Shown piece by piece: positions 28,198 to 37,783 of a stretch of DNA of 64,000 nucleotides. This DNA is from Deinococcus humi (GTDB lineage Bacteria > Deinococcota > Deinococci > Deinococcales > Deinococcaceae), in assembly GCF_014201875.1 (NCBI RefSeq), contig NZ_JACHFL010000003.1:124001-188000 (forward strand), read 5' to 3'. The position numbers were made by a program, and so were the translations under genes. The stretch's first letter is position 1; every line of letters starts with the position of its first letter. The notes under the pieces were generated by a model. The model searched no databases, was not told the DNA's origin, and saw only the letters and a program-made list of their open reading frames with translations.

Positions 28198-29055
28198 ATG
28201 GCCTGGAACCACAAGCGGCAGATCGGAGCAGCACAAGTCATCAGTCTCACGGATGGCAACTTTGGACTGGACGGCGGCGCCATGTTCGGCAGTGTGCCCA
28301 GGACGCTGTGGGAGCGGGTGGCCATGCCGGATGAATTGAACCGCATTCCGCTCAGGATCAATCCTCTGCTGGTGCAGCTGAATGGCGAGAATATCCTGAT
28401 CGAGACCGGGTTCTGGGACCGGGGCGGCGAGAAATTTGAGTCGATCTACGGCCTGGAGCGCGACGAGACGGTTTTCCGGGGGTTGGAGAGTGTGGGGCTG
28501 TCTCCTGACGACATCCACTTGGTGATCAACACCCACCTGCACTTCGATCATGCCGGGCGCAACACCACGGCGCTGAACGAGCCGACGTTTCCCAACGCCC
28601 GTTACGCCGTGCAGGCGCGTGAGTTGGAGGACGCCCGCCATACCCATGAGCGCAGCCGTGCGAGCTACGTGCCTGACACCTACGAACCCATCGCAGATGC
28701 GGGACTGTTCGACCTGATCGAGGGCGAACATGAACTGCGCCCAGGGCTGAGCGTGCTGCCCCTTCCCGGTCATAACCTGGGCCAGCAGGGTGTGGTTCTG
28801 CGGAGCGGCGGCCAGACGCTGGTGTACGTCGCCGATCTGGTGCCAACCCTGGCCCACACGCCTACGCCATACATCATGGGCTATGACCTGTACCCTGTGA
28901 CCACGCTGGAAACCCGCAAGAAGTACCTGCCGCAGTGGTTCGAGGAGGGCGCGATCATCTGCACGCCGCACGATCCACAGACTGCCTTCGCGCGCCTGAA
29001 GGAGAACCCGAAGGGCGGCTTCGTGGCGGTGGCCGACGAGGGTCAGACCGTCTAG
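28198..29055 (+). CDS. Metallo-beta-lactamase-fold hydrolase
   Basis: A 285-residue metal-dependent hydrolase. The zinc motif [10 protein letters not shown] (HxHxDH) lies near residue 112; a further histidine is in [12 protein letters not shown] near residue 190, the aspartate in [10 protein letters not shown] near residue 217, and the last histidine in ICTPHDPQ near residue 258. This layout resembles the lactonase-like branch of the superfamily, but substrate specificity cannot be deduced. It is probably leaderless and monocistronic, and is followed by the MATE gene on the same strand after a 68-base gap that contains its own promoter-like box. Confidence 0.87.
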   Translation: MAWNHKRQIGAAQVISLTDGNFGLDGGAMFGSVPRTLWERVAMPDELNRIPLRINPLLVQLNGENILIETGFWDRGGEKFESIYGLERDETVFRGLESVGLSPDDIHLVINTHLHFDHAGRNTTALNEPTFPNARYAVQARELEDARHTHERSRASYVPDTYEPIADAGLFDLIEGEHELRPGLSVLPLPGHNLGQQGVVLRSGGQTLVYVADLVPTLAHTPTPYIMGYDLYPVTTLETRKKYLPQWFEEGAIICTPHDPQTAFARLKENPKGGFVAVADEGQTV

Positions 29056-29123
29056 CTGTCCGCCCGTCCTCTCCGCCATCTGGCCTATTTCAGTGCGCTG
29101 ACCATGCGGTACTCTGGCGCGTT

Positions 29124-30512
29124 ATGTCTGCTGTCCCCAGTGTTGCCCCGCCATCTGAAACGGTTAAGTCGCCTATGCGCGAGATCGCGTCCATCGCCGT
29201 ACCTGTCAGTCTCGAGATGGTCATCCAGCTGGTCCTGACCTTTATCAACCAGATCATCGTGGGGGCGCTGGGGGCGGTAGCGGTGGCAGCGGTGGGTCTG
29301 ACCGGCAGCCTAAGCTTCCTGTTTTTCGTGACCCTGGGCGCGCTGGGCTCTGGTACTAGCATTCTCATCGCGCGGCGGGCGGGGGCAAATGACCGCGCGG
29401 GCGTCAACCAGACCCTGAGCGTCACGCTCGTGGTCAGCCTGCTCCTGGCCGGCGCGCTGACCGTGCCTATTATTCTGAACGCAGACGCACTGTTGCGGCT
29501 TGCGGGCGGCGCGGCAGACGTGACGCGCACCGCCGTGCCATACATGCAGGTCAGCATGCTGGCGCTGCTGCCCGGGGTACTGGGCTGGATTTTCAGTGGG
29601 GCGCTGCGGTCGCTGGGCCACGCCCGAACGCCACTGGTGGTCACAAGTTTCACGGTGGTGGTCGAAAGCCTCGCCGCCTACGGTCTGGTGTTCGGCGTCG
29701 GCCCACTGCCAGAGTTGGGTGTGGTGGGTGCGGCCTGGGCGCTGGTCATCGCCAATGTGCTGAAGGCCATGCTGCTGGCCTATCAGGTTTACGGGCCGCG
29801 TCACCTGGCGGCCCTGCAATTCCCCAGCCGCCCGGCCTTGCGCGCCATTGCCGGGCCGCTGCTCGCCTTAAGTGCGCCGCTGGCCTTTACCGAGTTCGTT
29901 TGGAGCCTGGGCAACTTCATGTACGCCGCCGTATTCGCCCGCGTCGGCACAGTGGCGCTGGCGGCCAGTCAGATCGTCAGCACACTGGAGGGAATCTTTA
30001 TCGTGGGCTCGTTTGGCCTGATGAGTTCGGCCACGGTGTTCATCGGGCGCTCGCTGGGGCAGGGCGACGCGGCGGGGGCGCAGCTGTGGCTGGCCCGGAT
30101 CGCTCGCGCCGGACTGGTCACCAGCCTGGGTTTCGGGATCCTGTTTGCCTTGAGCGCTCTGCTGGTGCCGGGTCTGTTTCCGAAGGTAGGGGCGGCAGTT
30201 CAGCACGTCGCCGTGATCGGCATTCTGATCAATGCCAGCACGCAGATTTTCAAGGTTCGTAACATGATCGTAGGCGGCGGTATTCTCCCCAGCGCCGGCG
30301 ATGGCAAGGGAATCATTCTTGGCGATGCTGTGGGCGCTTTCGTGGTGGGCCTGCCGCTGGCGATCATGCTGGGGCTGTACACACCGCTGGGCGTCTGGGG
30401 CGTTTTCCTGGCGCGCGGGCTGGAGGAAATCGTGAAGGTGGGTATCTTCGACTGGCGGCGGCGGCGGGTGAACTGGGAGCGCCTGGCGCTGGAACAGGCT
30501 AGGGCCACCTGA
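29124..30512 (+). CDS. MATE family efflux transporter
   Basis: A 462-residue multidrug/toxic-compound extrusion-type transporter with about 12 membrane helices in two repeats ([40 protein letters not shown]). It would export cationic compounds using an ion gradient. The N-terminal 20 residues are polar and cytosolic. The start at 29124 gives the usual MATE length; TACTCT lies eight bases upstream, so the leader is short. Upstream in-frame codons overlap the MBL gene and are excluded. Substrate unknown. Confidence 0.88.
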   Translation: MSAVPSVAPPSETVKSPMREIASIAVPVSLEMVIQLVLTFINQIIVGALGAVAVAAVGLTGSLSFLFFVTLGALGSGTSILIARRAGANDRAGVNQTLSVTLVVSLLLAGALTVPIILNADALLRLAGGAADVTRTAVPYMQVSMLALLPGVLGWIFSGALRSLGHARTPLVVTSFTVVVESLAAYGLVFGVGPLPELGVVGAAWALVIANVLKAMLLAYQVYGPRHLAALQFPSRPALRAIAGPLLALSAPLAFTEFVWSLGNFMYAAVFARVGTVALAASQIVSTLEGIFIVGSFGLMSSATVFIGRSLGQGDAAGAQLWLARIARAGLVTSLGFGILFALSALLVPGLFPKVGAAVQHVAVIGILINASTQIFKVRNMIVGGGILPSAGDGKGIILGDAVGAFVVGLPLAIMLGLYTPLGVWGVFLARGLEEIVKVGIFDWRRRRVNWERLALEQARAT

Positions 30513-30562
30513 ATTTGTTCTGGATGATCGGTCAAATTCAGGCATGTCCAACGGCTTATATC

Positions 30563-30593
30563 GGCGGCTCGAGTCCTGTCGGGCCGCCTTTCC
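30563..30593 (+). terminator. Hairpin after the MATE gene
   Basis: GGCGGC and GCCGCC with a 14-base loop, then TTTCC. Modest stem; probably a partial terminator. Confidence 0.5.
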
Positions 30594-30792
30594 TGGATGA
30601 CGCCAGTGCAGTAATCACCACTCGGCATGACGGCATCATCTGACCCATCAGTGTGGCTAACGCGTCCGGGTAGACAAAACTGACAGCCAAGAAGGCGTGA
30701 ATCTGGAAGCCGAATGTTCCATTGACGGCGGCAAGCTCACACAAAGACACGAACTGGCTTTAATCTGCCTGAATAGGCACAGGAAAAGGGGA

Positions 30793-30829
30793 GAGGGAGG
30801 CGGGCCCTGTTGGCCGCCTCCCTCTTTTT
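30793..30829. terminator. Strong bidirectional terminator
   Basis: An 11-bp perfect stem (GAGGGAGGCGG with CCGCCTCCCTC) followed by TTTTTC on the plus strand and by a CCCTTTTCC stretch on the minus strand. It can end both the MATE gene and wrbA transcripts. Confidence 0.9.
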
Positions 30830-30841
30830 CTTCCCTAACGC

Positions 30842-31462
30842 TTATAGCATTTTTGCTGTGATTTCCACCTGTCGTTTCGCCTGATGCCGGATGCTGGCTT
30901 TGTCAGCATCGCTCAGGGGCTCGCCGTCGGCGGTCACGCTGGTACCGTACGGATTGCCACCCGATGCGAAGATCACCGGATCGGTGTAACCGGGCGGCAC
31001 CAGGATTGCGCCCCAGTGCATGGCCGTGATGTACAGAGTCTGCAGCGTGGTTTCCTGGCCCCCGTTGGGGTTCTGGGCGCTGGTCATGGCACTGAAGGTC
31101 TTATCGGCCAGTTTCCCCGTTCCCCACAGACCGCCCAGGGTATCGATAAAAGCGCGAATCTGGCTGCTGGCGCCGCCGAAACGGGTGGGCGAGCTGAATA
31201 GGATGGCATTGGCCCATTCCAGGTCATCGGGGGTGGCCGTCGGCACGTCAGCGCTACGTTCCTGCTGCGCCTTCCAGGCATCCTGGGTGTCGATGACGGC
31301 CTGCGGCGCGGTCTCCTGAACTTTCAGGACGCGCACCTCTGCCCCGGCGGCGCGTGCGGCCTCGGCAGCCTCGTTCGCCATAGCATAGTTGGTGCCATAG
31401 GTGGAGTAGTAAACGATGGCAAGTCTGACTGCTTTGGATTCCGATTCACTTTGATTCGTCAT
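30842..31462 (-). CDS. wrbA: WrbA-type NAD(P)H:quinone oxidoreductase
   Basis: FMN-dependent quinone reductase giving two-electron reduction of quinones, usually induced by oxidative or electrophile stress. The flavodoxin-like phosphate-binding segment [20 protein letters not shown] is near residue 18, [20 protein letters not shown] near residue 90, and [20 protein letters not shown] near residue 134. Length 206 residues is standard. CGGAG precedes the ATG, and TATGAT lies 13 bases further upstream. It is divergent from a marR-MFS operon, and a palindrome (31486-31503) in the gap is a candidate regulator site. Confidence 0.93.
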   Translation of the reverse strand: MTNQSESESKAVRLAIVYYSTYGTNYAMANEAAEAARAAGAEVRVLKVQETAPQAVIDTQDAWKAQQERSADVPTATPDDLEWANAILFSSPTRFGGASSQIRAFIDTLGGLWGTGKLADKTFSAMTSAQNPNGGQETTLQTLYITAMHWGAILVPPGYTDPVIFASGGNPYGTSVTADGEPLSDADKASIRHQAKRQVEITAKML

Positions 31463-31485
31463 GCTCCGAGCCTACATCATAGCTG

Positions 31486-31503
31486 TTAATAGTTCAATAT
31501 TAA
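31486..31503. promoter_or_regulatory. Palindromic operator candidate upstream of wrbA
   Basis: TTAATA-N6-TATTAA, a perfect 6+6 inverted repeat overlapping the likely wrbA promoter (TATGAT at 31475-31480 on the minus strand). The form suits a MarR-family dimer. Confidence 0.5.
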
Positions 31504-31610
31504 GTCAAATTAATGGGGGATGGGAACGCGTAACTGTGCAGGACTTACCTGCCCGATTTACTCTGTCCCGCCCTTTCTTGTGTAGCTTAATTTCAACTGA
31601 GGTTGCTGTG

Positions 31611-31660
31611 GCGACACGATATCCCTCGGGTGGTAGATGTCCTACGCGAGGGATGTCGCG
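31611..31660. repeat. Large imperfect stem-loop in the wrbA-marR gap
   Basis: ATCCCTCG (31621-31628) pairs with CGAGGGAT (31647-31654). An inner GTAG/CTAC pair lies at 33-36 and 42-45, and an outer CGAC/GTCG pair extends the stem. Could be an operator, a terminator-like element or part of a small RNA. Confidence 0.5.
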
Positions 31661-31822
31661 CACAACGGCTTACCTGCTTTTGCCCGTTGCATTTGCAGAA
31701 AATTGTTAGGGACGCAGCACCTACTAAGCCGAATGGCGTACGTTAATGCACTTAATGGTGTAGGTAATATAACGTTTCCATCTTCAAAATAGTTTCATTA
31801 TCTTAAACATGATGGTGACCTT

Positions 31823-32359
31823 ATGAGCAGTCTTGATCCCCCCCTGAGCCCGTGTACCGCGTTAGCCGGGAGCGACGATCCCGTCGAGCGCTTGACCACA
31901 TGTATGCGCCAGCTTCACCGTCTGGTCTCCGATCAGCTGATGGGCAGCCTGCAAAGTGAACTGCAGGGCGAGGACGTGAGTTTCACGCAGATGACTGCGC
32001 TGTACAAGGTCCGTGCGTTTGCGCCTATCAGCGTGACAGTGCTGGCCGAACAGCTGGGCGTCAGTCTGCCCGCCACCAGCCAGCTGATTCAGGAACTCGT
32101 GGGGCGCAAGCTGATGGAACGCCGCGAGAATCCCCAGGACCGGCGCGAGAAGCTGCTGGCGCTGAGCGAGAAGGGACAGCAGTTCCTGACCGTCAAGGAA
32201 AAGAACATGATGGGCGCTTACAGCGAGGTCTTCGGGCAGGTCCGTCTTGAAACTCTCCAGACGGCTGAAAGCGCGATCAATGCCCTGCTCAGCGAGATCT
32301 ACAAGTCCAGCCCCCGCCCCGCCGACCGTCCCCCCACCCCTTCCGAGGAACGACTATGA
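31823..32359 (+). CDS. MarR family transcriptional regulator
   Basis: A 178-residue winged-helix regulator. The DNA-binding core is [20 protein letters not shown] followed by the wing [20 protein letters not shown] (family pattern DxRxxLxxLT), flanked by N- and C-terminal dimerisation helices. It overlaps the downstream EmrB-type transporter (ATGA), the usual arrangement for a local repressor of efflux released by a small aromatic or lipophilic ligand. The start has a GGTGA ribosome-binding sequence. The C-terminus is Pro-rich. Candidate operators lie in the upstream gap. Confidence 0.9.
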   Translation: MSSLDPPLSPCTALAGSDDPVERLTTCMRQLHRLVSDQLMGSLQSELQGEDVSFTQMTALYKVRAFAPISVTVLAEQLGVSLPATSQLIQELVGRKLMERRENPQDRREKLLALSEKGQQFLTVKEKNMMGAYSEVFGQVRLETLQTAESAINALLSEIYKSSPRPADRPPTPSEERL

Positions 32360-34287
32360 TCCGAAACGCACCACCCTCCGGGGACCCCAACCCCGAAGAC
32401 CGCATCAATTACGCCGAGGTACTGCCGCATCAGACCAAGATCCTGATTCTGATTGGCACCCTGCTGGGGCTGTTCCTGTCGGCGCTGGACCAGACCATCG
32501 TGGCCACCTCGCTGCCGCGCATCGTGGCCGATCTGGACGGCCTGAACCTGTACGCCTGGGTCACCACCGCCTACCTGCTGGCTGGTACCGCGATGGTGCC
32601 CATCTACGGCAAACTCTCGGACATCTACGGCCGCAAGCCGGTTCTGATGTTCGGTATCGTCGTCTTTCTGATCGGCTCGGCGCTGTGCGGCATGTCCGGT
32701 GAGCCATTTTTTGGCAACCTCTTCGGCGGCGGCATGATGCAGCTGATCGTGTTCCGGGGCCTGCAGGGCTTCGGCTCGGCGGCATTGACCTCGGTGGCGT
32801 TTGCCATCATCGCCGATATCTTCGCTCCCGCAGAACGTGGCCGCTATCAGGGTCTGTTCGGCGCCGTCTTCGGCCTGAGCAGCGTGATCGGCCCTTTGCT
32901 GGGCGGCTTCCTGACCGACAACATCTCCTGGCGCTGGGTCTTTTACGTCAACCTGCCCATCGGGTTGATCGCGCTGGCTTTCATCTTCAGCAAGATGCCG
33001 CGTCTGGCCAGTGGCCTCAAGCCCAAGATCGACTATATCGGTGCGGTGCTGGTCCTGACCTTCTCGGTCCCGTTGCTGCTGGCGCTGACGTTTGGGGCTG
33101 AGCCGGAATACGGCTGGACGGACCCCACGGTATTGGCGCTGTTCGCGGGCGCAGCGGTGTCGCTGATCGCCTTCCTGTTCGTCGAGTCGCGCCACGAGAG
33201 TCCTATTCTGCCCCTAACGCTGTTCAAGAACCCCACCTTTGCCTGGGGAGTGACGGCCCGCTTCTTCCTGGGGGCGGCCTTCCTGGGCGCGATCCTGTTC
33301 CTGAGCCTGTATCTGGTCAACGTGCAGGGCGTCAGCGCCACCAAGGCCGGGACCGCCACCATCCCGCTAACCGTGGGCCTGATCATCGGTTCGGTGGCCA
33401 GCGGCCAGCTCGCTTCGCGTCTGGGCCAGTACAAGAACCTGATCCTGATCGGTCTGCTGATGATGGTGGGCGGCTTCTACCTGCTGTCCACCCTGAACGC
33501 CGACACGGCCTACAGCCGGGTGATCGTGTATATGGTCATCCTGGGCCTGGGTATCGGCCCTGCCCTGCCGTTGTTCACCCTGGCGATCCAGAACGCCGTA
33601 CATCGCTGGGAAATCGGCGTGGCGACCTCCAGCGGTCAGTTCTTCCAGCAGATGGGCAGCACCATCGGCACCGCCGTGTTCGGCGCGGTGCTGACCAGCA
33701 CCCTGGCCACCCAGGTCCCAGAGCAGTTCCGCGCCGCCGAGGCCGGCCAGCCACCAGCGGTGGTGGCGCAGCTGGAAACCGCTGCCAAGCAGGCGTCTAA
33801 TGCGGGCAGCGCGCGAGGAGGCGGGGACGCGCCCACCTTTGACAGCGTTCAGTCCAAGATCACTGCGGGCTTTGCCGCGTCCTTCGGCAGCGTGGAGACG
33901 GCGGTGCAGGGCGGCGATCTGAGCGCCCTGACCCAGGACCCCAGCCTGCCTGAAGCGCTGCGCAGCGGACTGGGCAACATACCCGCCGCCGCCCTCCAGA
34001 GCGAGGAAGGCAAGGCGAGCGTGCTGGCGCAGATCAAATCGCAACTGGATAGCGCCCAGACAGCGGCCATCGCCGAGGCCAAAAAAGTCTTTGATCTGTC
34101 CAGCCGTGCCTTCAAGGTGGCCTTCGCCAACACCATCAGCCGCATTTACCTGATCAGTATCTTCGTGGCCCTGCTGGCGTTCCTGGCCACCCTGCCGATG
34201 CCCAACCTGAGACTGCCCAAGAAGGGCGAGGGCCAGGGCGGGCCACAGGGAGAAAAGCGCGGCGGTCTGGCTTCGTTGGAAGGCTGA
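32356..34287 (+). CDS. MFS drug efflux transporter, DHA2 (EmrB/QacA) type, with large insertion
   Basis: A 14-helix proton-coupled exporter. Motif signatures are [17 protein letters not shown] near residue 36, [17 protein letters not shown] (loop 2-3 motif A) near residue 84, and [20 protein letters not shown] near residue 133. At 643 residues it exceeds the usual 480-530: between the last two helices (residues about 455-590) lies a polar Ala/Gln/Ser-rich region ([40 protein letters not shown]) predicted to be extracytoplasmic. It is co-transcribed with marR. Substrate unknown. Confidence 0.9.
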   Translation: MIRNAPPSGDPNPEDRINYAEVLPHQTKILILIGTLLGLFLSALDQTIVATSLPRIVADLDGLNLYAWVTTAYLLAGTAMVPIYGKLSDIYGRKPVLMFGIVVFLIGSALCGMSGEPFFGNLFGGGMMQLIVFRGLQGFGSAALTSVAFAIIADIFAPAERGRYQGLFGAVFGLSSVIGPLLGGFLTDNISWRWVFYVNLPIGLIALAFIFSKMPRLASGLKPKIDYIGAVLVLTFSVPLLLALTFGAEPEYGWTDPTVLALFAGAAVSLIAFLFVESRHESPILPLTLFKNPTFAWGVTARFFLGAAFLGAILFLSLYLVNVQGVSATKAGTATIPLTVGLIIGSVASGQLASRLGQYKNLILIGLLMMVGGFYLLSTLNADTAYSRVIVYMVILGLGIGPALPLFTLAIQNAVHRWEIGVATSSGQFFQQMGSTIGTAVFGAVLTSTLATQVPEQFRAAEAGQPPAVVAQLETAAKQASNAGSARGGGDAPTFDSVQSKITAGFAASFGSVETAVQGGDLSALTQDPSLPEALRSGLGNIPAAALQSEEGKASVLAQIKSQLDSAQTAAIAEAKKVFDLSSRAFKVAFANTISRIYLISIFVALLAFLATLPMPNLRLPKKGEGQGGPQGEKRGGLASLEG

Positions 34288-34306
34288 GCACCCCAGTTTA
34301 GGAGTG

Positions 34307-34350
34307 GGAGGCGGGCTGAGACGGGCCTGCCTCCTGCTTTCCTTTCCATA
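34307..34350 (+). terminator. Terminator of the marR-MFS operon
   Basis: GGAGGCGGGC and GCCTGCCTCC form a 10-bp stem with one G-T pair, followed by TGCTTTCCTTTCC. Confidence 0.75.
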
Positions 34351-34397
34351 TGGCCCGACCTCTCAATGGGTTTGGCGGCCTCCTGCCCTTCAGATGA

Positions 34398-34440
34398 AAA
34401 AGGCGGCGCAACCAGAACAGGGTTGCGCCGCCTTTCTTTG
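34398..34440. terminator. Strong bidirectional terminator
   Basis: AAAGGCGGCGCAACC pairs perfectly with GGTTGCGCCGCCTTT around a seven-base loop, flanked by A-run and TTTCTTT. It separates the MFS operon from the convergent gene ending at 34447. Confidence 0.9.
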
Positions 34441-34446
34441 ACCCGC

Positions 34447-34965
34447 TCAATTCAGCAGCGTGCCCCGAATGCCCTGGGCGCAGGCCATGCGGTGGCGGAC
34501 ATCCTGCGCGTCCAGCGTGCCGTGTTCGCGCAGGCCAGCCGCCACCACGCCGATCTCGGCCCAGGCGCGGCGCACCAGGGCGCGGGTGCGGGCAGACAGA
34601 ACGGCCAGGTAGGCGTCCAGCACCTCGCGCTCCTCCGGTTCGGTCAGGGCGGCCTCTAGCAGGGCGTGGGCGTTGCGGCATTCGGCAGGCTGGGGTGCAC
34701 TCAGTCCCAGCAATTCGGCGGCCACGGGCGCGGCCAGCGCCGCCATCACCACGTCTTCCAGCAGGCCACGGTTGGCGCGCATGGCTTCCACGTCAGGGGA
34801 GAGGGCGTAGCGCACAGCCGGACCATTTGCTACGGACACCGCCTCGATCCGCAGCGGCGCGCGGCCCGACAGCTGGGCCAGGACGGCCTCAGCAGCTACC
34901 AGCGTGGCCATACTGTGAAGATCAGGAAGGGCGGTGGGTGCGGGAAAGGGAGAAAGTCTGGGCAT
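34447..34965 (-). CDS. Hypothetical protein
   Basis: A 172-residue Ala/Leu/Glu-rich helical protein that I do not recognise. The segments VAAEAVLAQLSGRAPLRIEA, VVMAALAAPVAAELLGLSAP and HGTLDAQDVRHRMACAQGIR suggest a compact all-helical fold. There is no signal peptide or membrane span. The start at 34965 is chosen because AGAGGA lies nine bases upstream; more codons are open upstream without such a signal. Flanked by terminators on both sides, so monocistronic. Confidence 0.7.
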   Translation of the reverse strand: MPRLSPFPAPTALPDLHSMATLVAAEAVLAQLSGRAPLRIEAVSVANGPAVRYALSPDVEAMRANRGLLEDVVMAALAAPVAAELLGLSAPQPAECRNAHALLEAALTEPEEREVLDAYLAVLSARTRALVRRAWAEIGVVAAGLREHGTLDAQDVRHRMACAQGIRGTLLN

Positions 34966-35032
34966 TATTCCGAGTCCTCTGCTCAGGATTAGAGCACAGA
35001 TGGACGCAGCCGGAAAGGGAGGAAGTGGCAAA

Positions 35033-35064
35033 AGCGGAGGCTCCCTTGATGGGGAGCCTCCGCT
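35033..35064 (-). terminator. Terminator of the DUF1540 gene
   Basis: AGCGGAGGCTCCC and GGGAGCCTCCGCT form a 13-bp perfect stem. On the minus strand it is followed by TTTTGCC, so it ends transcription of the small gene at 35082-35255. Confidence 0.85.
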
Positions 35065-35081
35065 CAAAGGGGAGCAAAATG

Positions 35082-35255
35082 TTACTGCTGGGCGCTGGGC
35101 TGCTTGCCCTGAGCATCGCTGCTGGGGCTGAAGGTCAGGCACTGGGCCATGTCCGCGCTCATGCTGACCTCGATTTGCCCGGCGGTGCACTTGTGATCGC
35201 TGTTGAAGCGGCAGGAGGTGGCGTCGCAGCGGCTGACGGTGGTGTTTTCGTTCAT
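35082..35255 (-). CDS. DUF1540 cysteine-rich miniprotein
   Basis: A 57-residue protein. It has a DUF1540-style cysteine pattern: Cys10 (SRCDATSCRFN), Cys15, Cys23 (DHKCTAGQI) and Cys39 (MAQCLTFSPS), which probably binds a metal ion. The C-terminal tail is Ser/Gln-rich. TAAAGT stands exactly six bases before the ATG, marking a leaderless start, and a strong terminator follows, so it is a complete monocistronic unit. The biological role of this family is unknown. Confidence 0.85.
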   Translation of the reverse strand: MNENTTVSRCDATSCRFNSDHKCTAGQIEVSMSADMAQCLTFSPSSDAQGKQPSAQQ

Positions 35256-35261
35256 GTCCGC

Positions 35262-35267
35262 ACTTTA
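35262..35267 (-). promoter_or_regulatory. Leaderless-type -10 box of the DUF1540 gene
   Basis: TAAAGT on the minus strand, six bases before the ATG at 35255. Confidence 0.55.
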
Positions 35268-35430
35268 ATGACCCGAACCCACCTCTTCAGTGTGCTGCCG
35301 CGTCATGTAAACAGACCAGAGAGATCAAACAGAGTCGTTTAGTCGGATATCAAAAGCGTGTTTAATGCGTTGTCGGCGCGTCATGGCACCTGCGCTCAAG
35401 TACTAATGAAACAAGAATCAAGAAGAGAAA

Positions 35431-35462
35431 AAGCCGGGAGGAATTGATTCCCCCGGCCTCTT
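35431..35462 (-). terminator. Terminator of the iron-uptake operon
   Basis: GCCGGGAGGAAT and ATTCCCCCGGC fold into a hairpin. Read on the minus strand it is followed by TTTTTCTC, 20 bases after the permease stop. Confidence 0.8.
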
Positions 35463-35479
35463 TTTAAGATCAGCTTTCG

Positions 35480-37783
35480 CTAGCTGTGAACCGTCGCGCC
35501 GCGCTGGCGCTGACGCAGTTCTCGCGTCTTGAGGGCTTCGGCGGCGAAGAACGAACCGACGACCGCCACCACCGAGCCAACCTGCAGAAGCACACCGTCC
35601 CAGGTGGCGTGCAAACCCAGCCACAGCCCCAGGCTGGCCGGCAGCGTAAAGGGCAGCGGGTGAACCGGCAGCCAGCCCACCAGTTGCAGGGTATGCACCG
35701 TATTGCCCACCATGACCGCCAGCACCGCCGCGATCAGCACGCCCGTCCAGACCAGCAGCTTCTTCATGGGCAGCTTGGCCTGCCACCTGAAGACCGCCAC
35801 ACCCACGCCGATAACCAACGCCAGTCCGACGGCCGTGCCACCCAGCACCGACGCCGCGCCCGCCTGCAGCACCAGCGATTGCAGGAACAGGGTGGTCTCG
35901 AAACCCTCGCGGTAGATACTGGTGAAGCCCAGCACGGCCAGCCCCCACCACTGGGCGCGCATGGCCCCGTCCACGGCTCCGCCGCCGTGCGCCAGTTCAT
36001 GCTTGTGCTTCTGGAACGAGGCCATGCGGTCCGTCCAGTACACCTGATGGAAGAACCAGTTCATGATCAGCAGCAACACGCCAATGGCGATCACGCTGAC
36101 CACGGCCTCCAGCTTCTCGCCGTAGCGGCCCAGCAACGACAGCGCGCCCTGCATGATGAACCACGTGATGGCCGTGGCCCCGAAGGCGGCGGCGGCTCCC
36201 AGCCACATCGGGCGGCGCAGGTGACGCACGGAATCGCGCCGCAGACTGCCCATCAGCGCGGCCAGGATCAGCACCGCCTCCAGTCCCTCGCGGAACACGA
36301 TGATGCCGGCATTGGTGGCTACAGCGACGGGAGCGACCTCAGTGCCCAGAATCTTGGCAATATTTTTCAGCGTGATCTGAAGCTCGGCTCGGGTGCCCTT
36401 GAACTCGCTGGCCGGAGCCTGCTTTTTAATCAGTGTCGCCAGGCCTGTCGGGGCTGTGCCGTTCCAGATCAGTCCTTCCAGATGGGCTTTCAGTTCAGGA
36501 TTGAAGACGGCGATGCGCGCCTCGGTGCCGCTTTCCAGCAGGGCGTAGGCGTCCAGGCGGGCCGCTTCGGCGGCAGACCACTCTCCTGCGCTGGCGGCGG
36601 CCATCACGGCGTCCAGCTGCGTGCGGACCACATCCAGATCCGCGCCCGCATCGGCCTTCTGCCAGTCGGCGGGAAAGGCCGCCTTCACCTTGCCCAGCAG
36701 GGTCCTGACCTGCGTTTCCACCTCGGCCGGAGCAGCAGGCCGGGCGGTCATCGCCTGCGGTGAGAGGGCGGCGTTCAAAGAGGCAAATTCGGAGCTGAGC
36801 GTCCGAGCCGCGTCCTGATCGGGCAACAGCGGGGCGATGTCGGCCAGCGCGGAGACCGCGCCTCCCAGGAAGGTACGGGCCTCGCCCACCTCGACCTCCT
36901 GCGTGACTACGGCACGGCCCCCGTCCAGCTTGACGCCGCGCGCGTATTCCACCGGCACCAGCGATAGGAAGCGCGTGACCTGCGAGGCCCGCGCCGTCAG
37001 CTCACGTTCGCTCAGGGGCGCGGCGCGGAAACCCGAAAGGCTGGCCTGCACGGCGGGAAGCGAGCTGGGAAGCGCTGCGAACTGCCCTTCCAGCCGCGTG
37101 GCGGCGGCCTCCCCGTGCTGGCCCACGTAGGCGGGCTGCAGCAACTGAAAGTAGCCCTGCGCCAGCGCGGCCTGTCCAGCGGCCAGGGTGCGGAATCCGC
37201 GTGCCTGGGAGACTTCCAGTTCCCTTAGCGCGTCGTTCAGCCGCGCCTGATACCCGTCCAGCACGTCCGAGCGCACGGCTTTCAGGGCCGCGTCCGGCTT
37301 CAGCGTTCCGGTGGCCAGCGCCTCAATGGCCCCGGTGGCATCAACGTTCAAGCGGGTCAGGGGGCTGGCGACGCGGAATTCGCGGGCAGCCAACCAGTCG
37401 CGTGCGGCGTCGGCGTTCCCAGCCTGCACGCTCTGCTGCAGCCCAGTATAGGCGCCGCGTAATAGGGCGGTCCAGGCGGTGGCCCCGGCACGGTTCAGGG
37501 CGATCTCGTCCCCCTGACGGGCCGCGGCGTCGGCATCCTTAAGCGCGGCGCCAACCTCGCGGGCAGCAGTGGGATCGGCGACCTGCCACTCACTCTGCAC
37601 GGTCTGGTAAGCCTTGCTCGCCTGCCCGACCAGTCTTGATGCCTCGGCACGGTCAAACGAGACTTCCAGCCCAGCCTCAGCCAGTGAGGAGCGCATGGTC
37701 TCGGCGGGTGTGGCGAGGTCTGCGGCGTCGGCAAGTCCGGCGCTCAGGGCCAGCAGGGCAGCAATGCAAAGGCTCCTCATCAC
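35480..37783 (-). CDS. efeU: FTR1/EfeU-family iron permease with large N-terminal extracytoplasmic domain
   Basis: High-affinity iron permease. The C-terminal 300 residues contain seven hydrophobic helices with two REGxE iron-binding motifs, IIVFREGLEAVLILAAL near residue 494 and SIYREGFETTLFLQSL near residue 624. The first 470 residues start with a signal peptide (CIAALLALSAGLADA) and form an Ala-rich helical extracytoplasmic region, as in long bacterial FTR1 proteins. The start overlaps the stop of the imelysin-like gene (GTGATG: GTG at 37783 or ATG at 37780), so the two are coupled. A terminator follows. Confidence 0.9.
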   Translation of the reverse strand: MMRSLCIAALLALSAGLADAADLATPAETMRSSLAEAGLEVSFDRAEASRLVGQASKAYQTVQSEWQVADPTAAREVGAALKDADAAARQGDEIALNRAGATAWTALLRGAYTGLQQSVQAGNADAARDWLAAREFRVASPLTRLNVDATGAIEALATGTLKPDAALKAVRSDVLDGYQARLNDALRELEVSQARGFRTLAAGQAALAQGYFQLLQPAYVGQHGEAAATRLEGQFAALPSSLPAVQASLSGFRAAPLSERELTARASQVTRFLSLVPVEYARGVKLDGGRAVVTQEVEVGEARTFLGGAVSALADIAPLLPDQDAARTLSSEFASLNAALSPQAMTARPAAPAEVETQVRTLLGKVKAAFPADWQKADAGADLDVVRTQLDAVMAAASAGEWSAAEAARLDAYALLESGTEARIAVFNPELKAHLEGLIWNGTAPTGLATLIKKQAPASEFKGTRAELQITLKNIAKILGTEVAPVAVATNAGIIVFREGLEAVLILAALMGSLRRDSVRHLRRPMWLGAAAAFGATAITWFIMQGALSLLGRYGEKLEAVVSVIAIGVLLLIMNWFFHQVYWTDRMASFQKHKHELAHGGGAVDGAMRAQWWGLAVLGFTSIYREGFETTLFLQSLVLQAGAASVLGGTAVGLALVIGVGVAVFRWQAKLPMKKLLVWTGVLIAAVLAVMVGNTVHTLQLVGWLPVHPLPFTLPASLGLWLGLHATWDGVLLQVGSVVAVVGSFFAAEALKTRELRQRQRGATVHS

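Larger units (their letters stand above)
30513..30841. other. Intergenic region between convergent MATE gene and wrbA
   Basis: About 330 bases with no convincing gene; a minus-strand frame at 30556-30750 has no start signals. It holds two hairpins: a weak one at 30563 and a strong bidirectional terminator at 30793. Confidence 0.6.
31463..31822. other. AT-rich divergent control region of wrbA and the marR-MFS operon
   Basis: About 360 bases without a gene, distinctly richer in A and T than its surroundings. It contains a TTAATA-N6-TATTAA palindrome near wrbA, a large stem-loop at 31611-31660 and small TTAA inverted repeats at 31743-31755 nearer marR. Confidence 0.6.

Noticed and set aside
30556..30750. 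64-residue minus-strand frame between MATE and wrbA
   Set aside because: Contains a terminator-like hairpin and no start signals.
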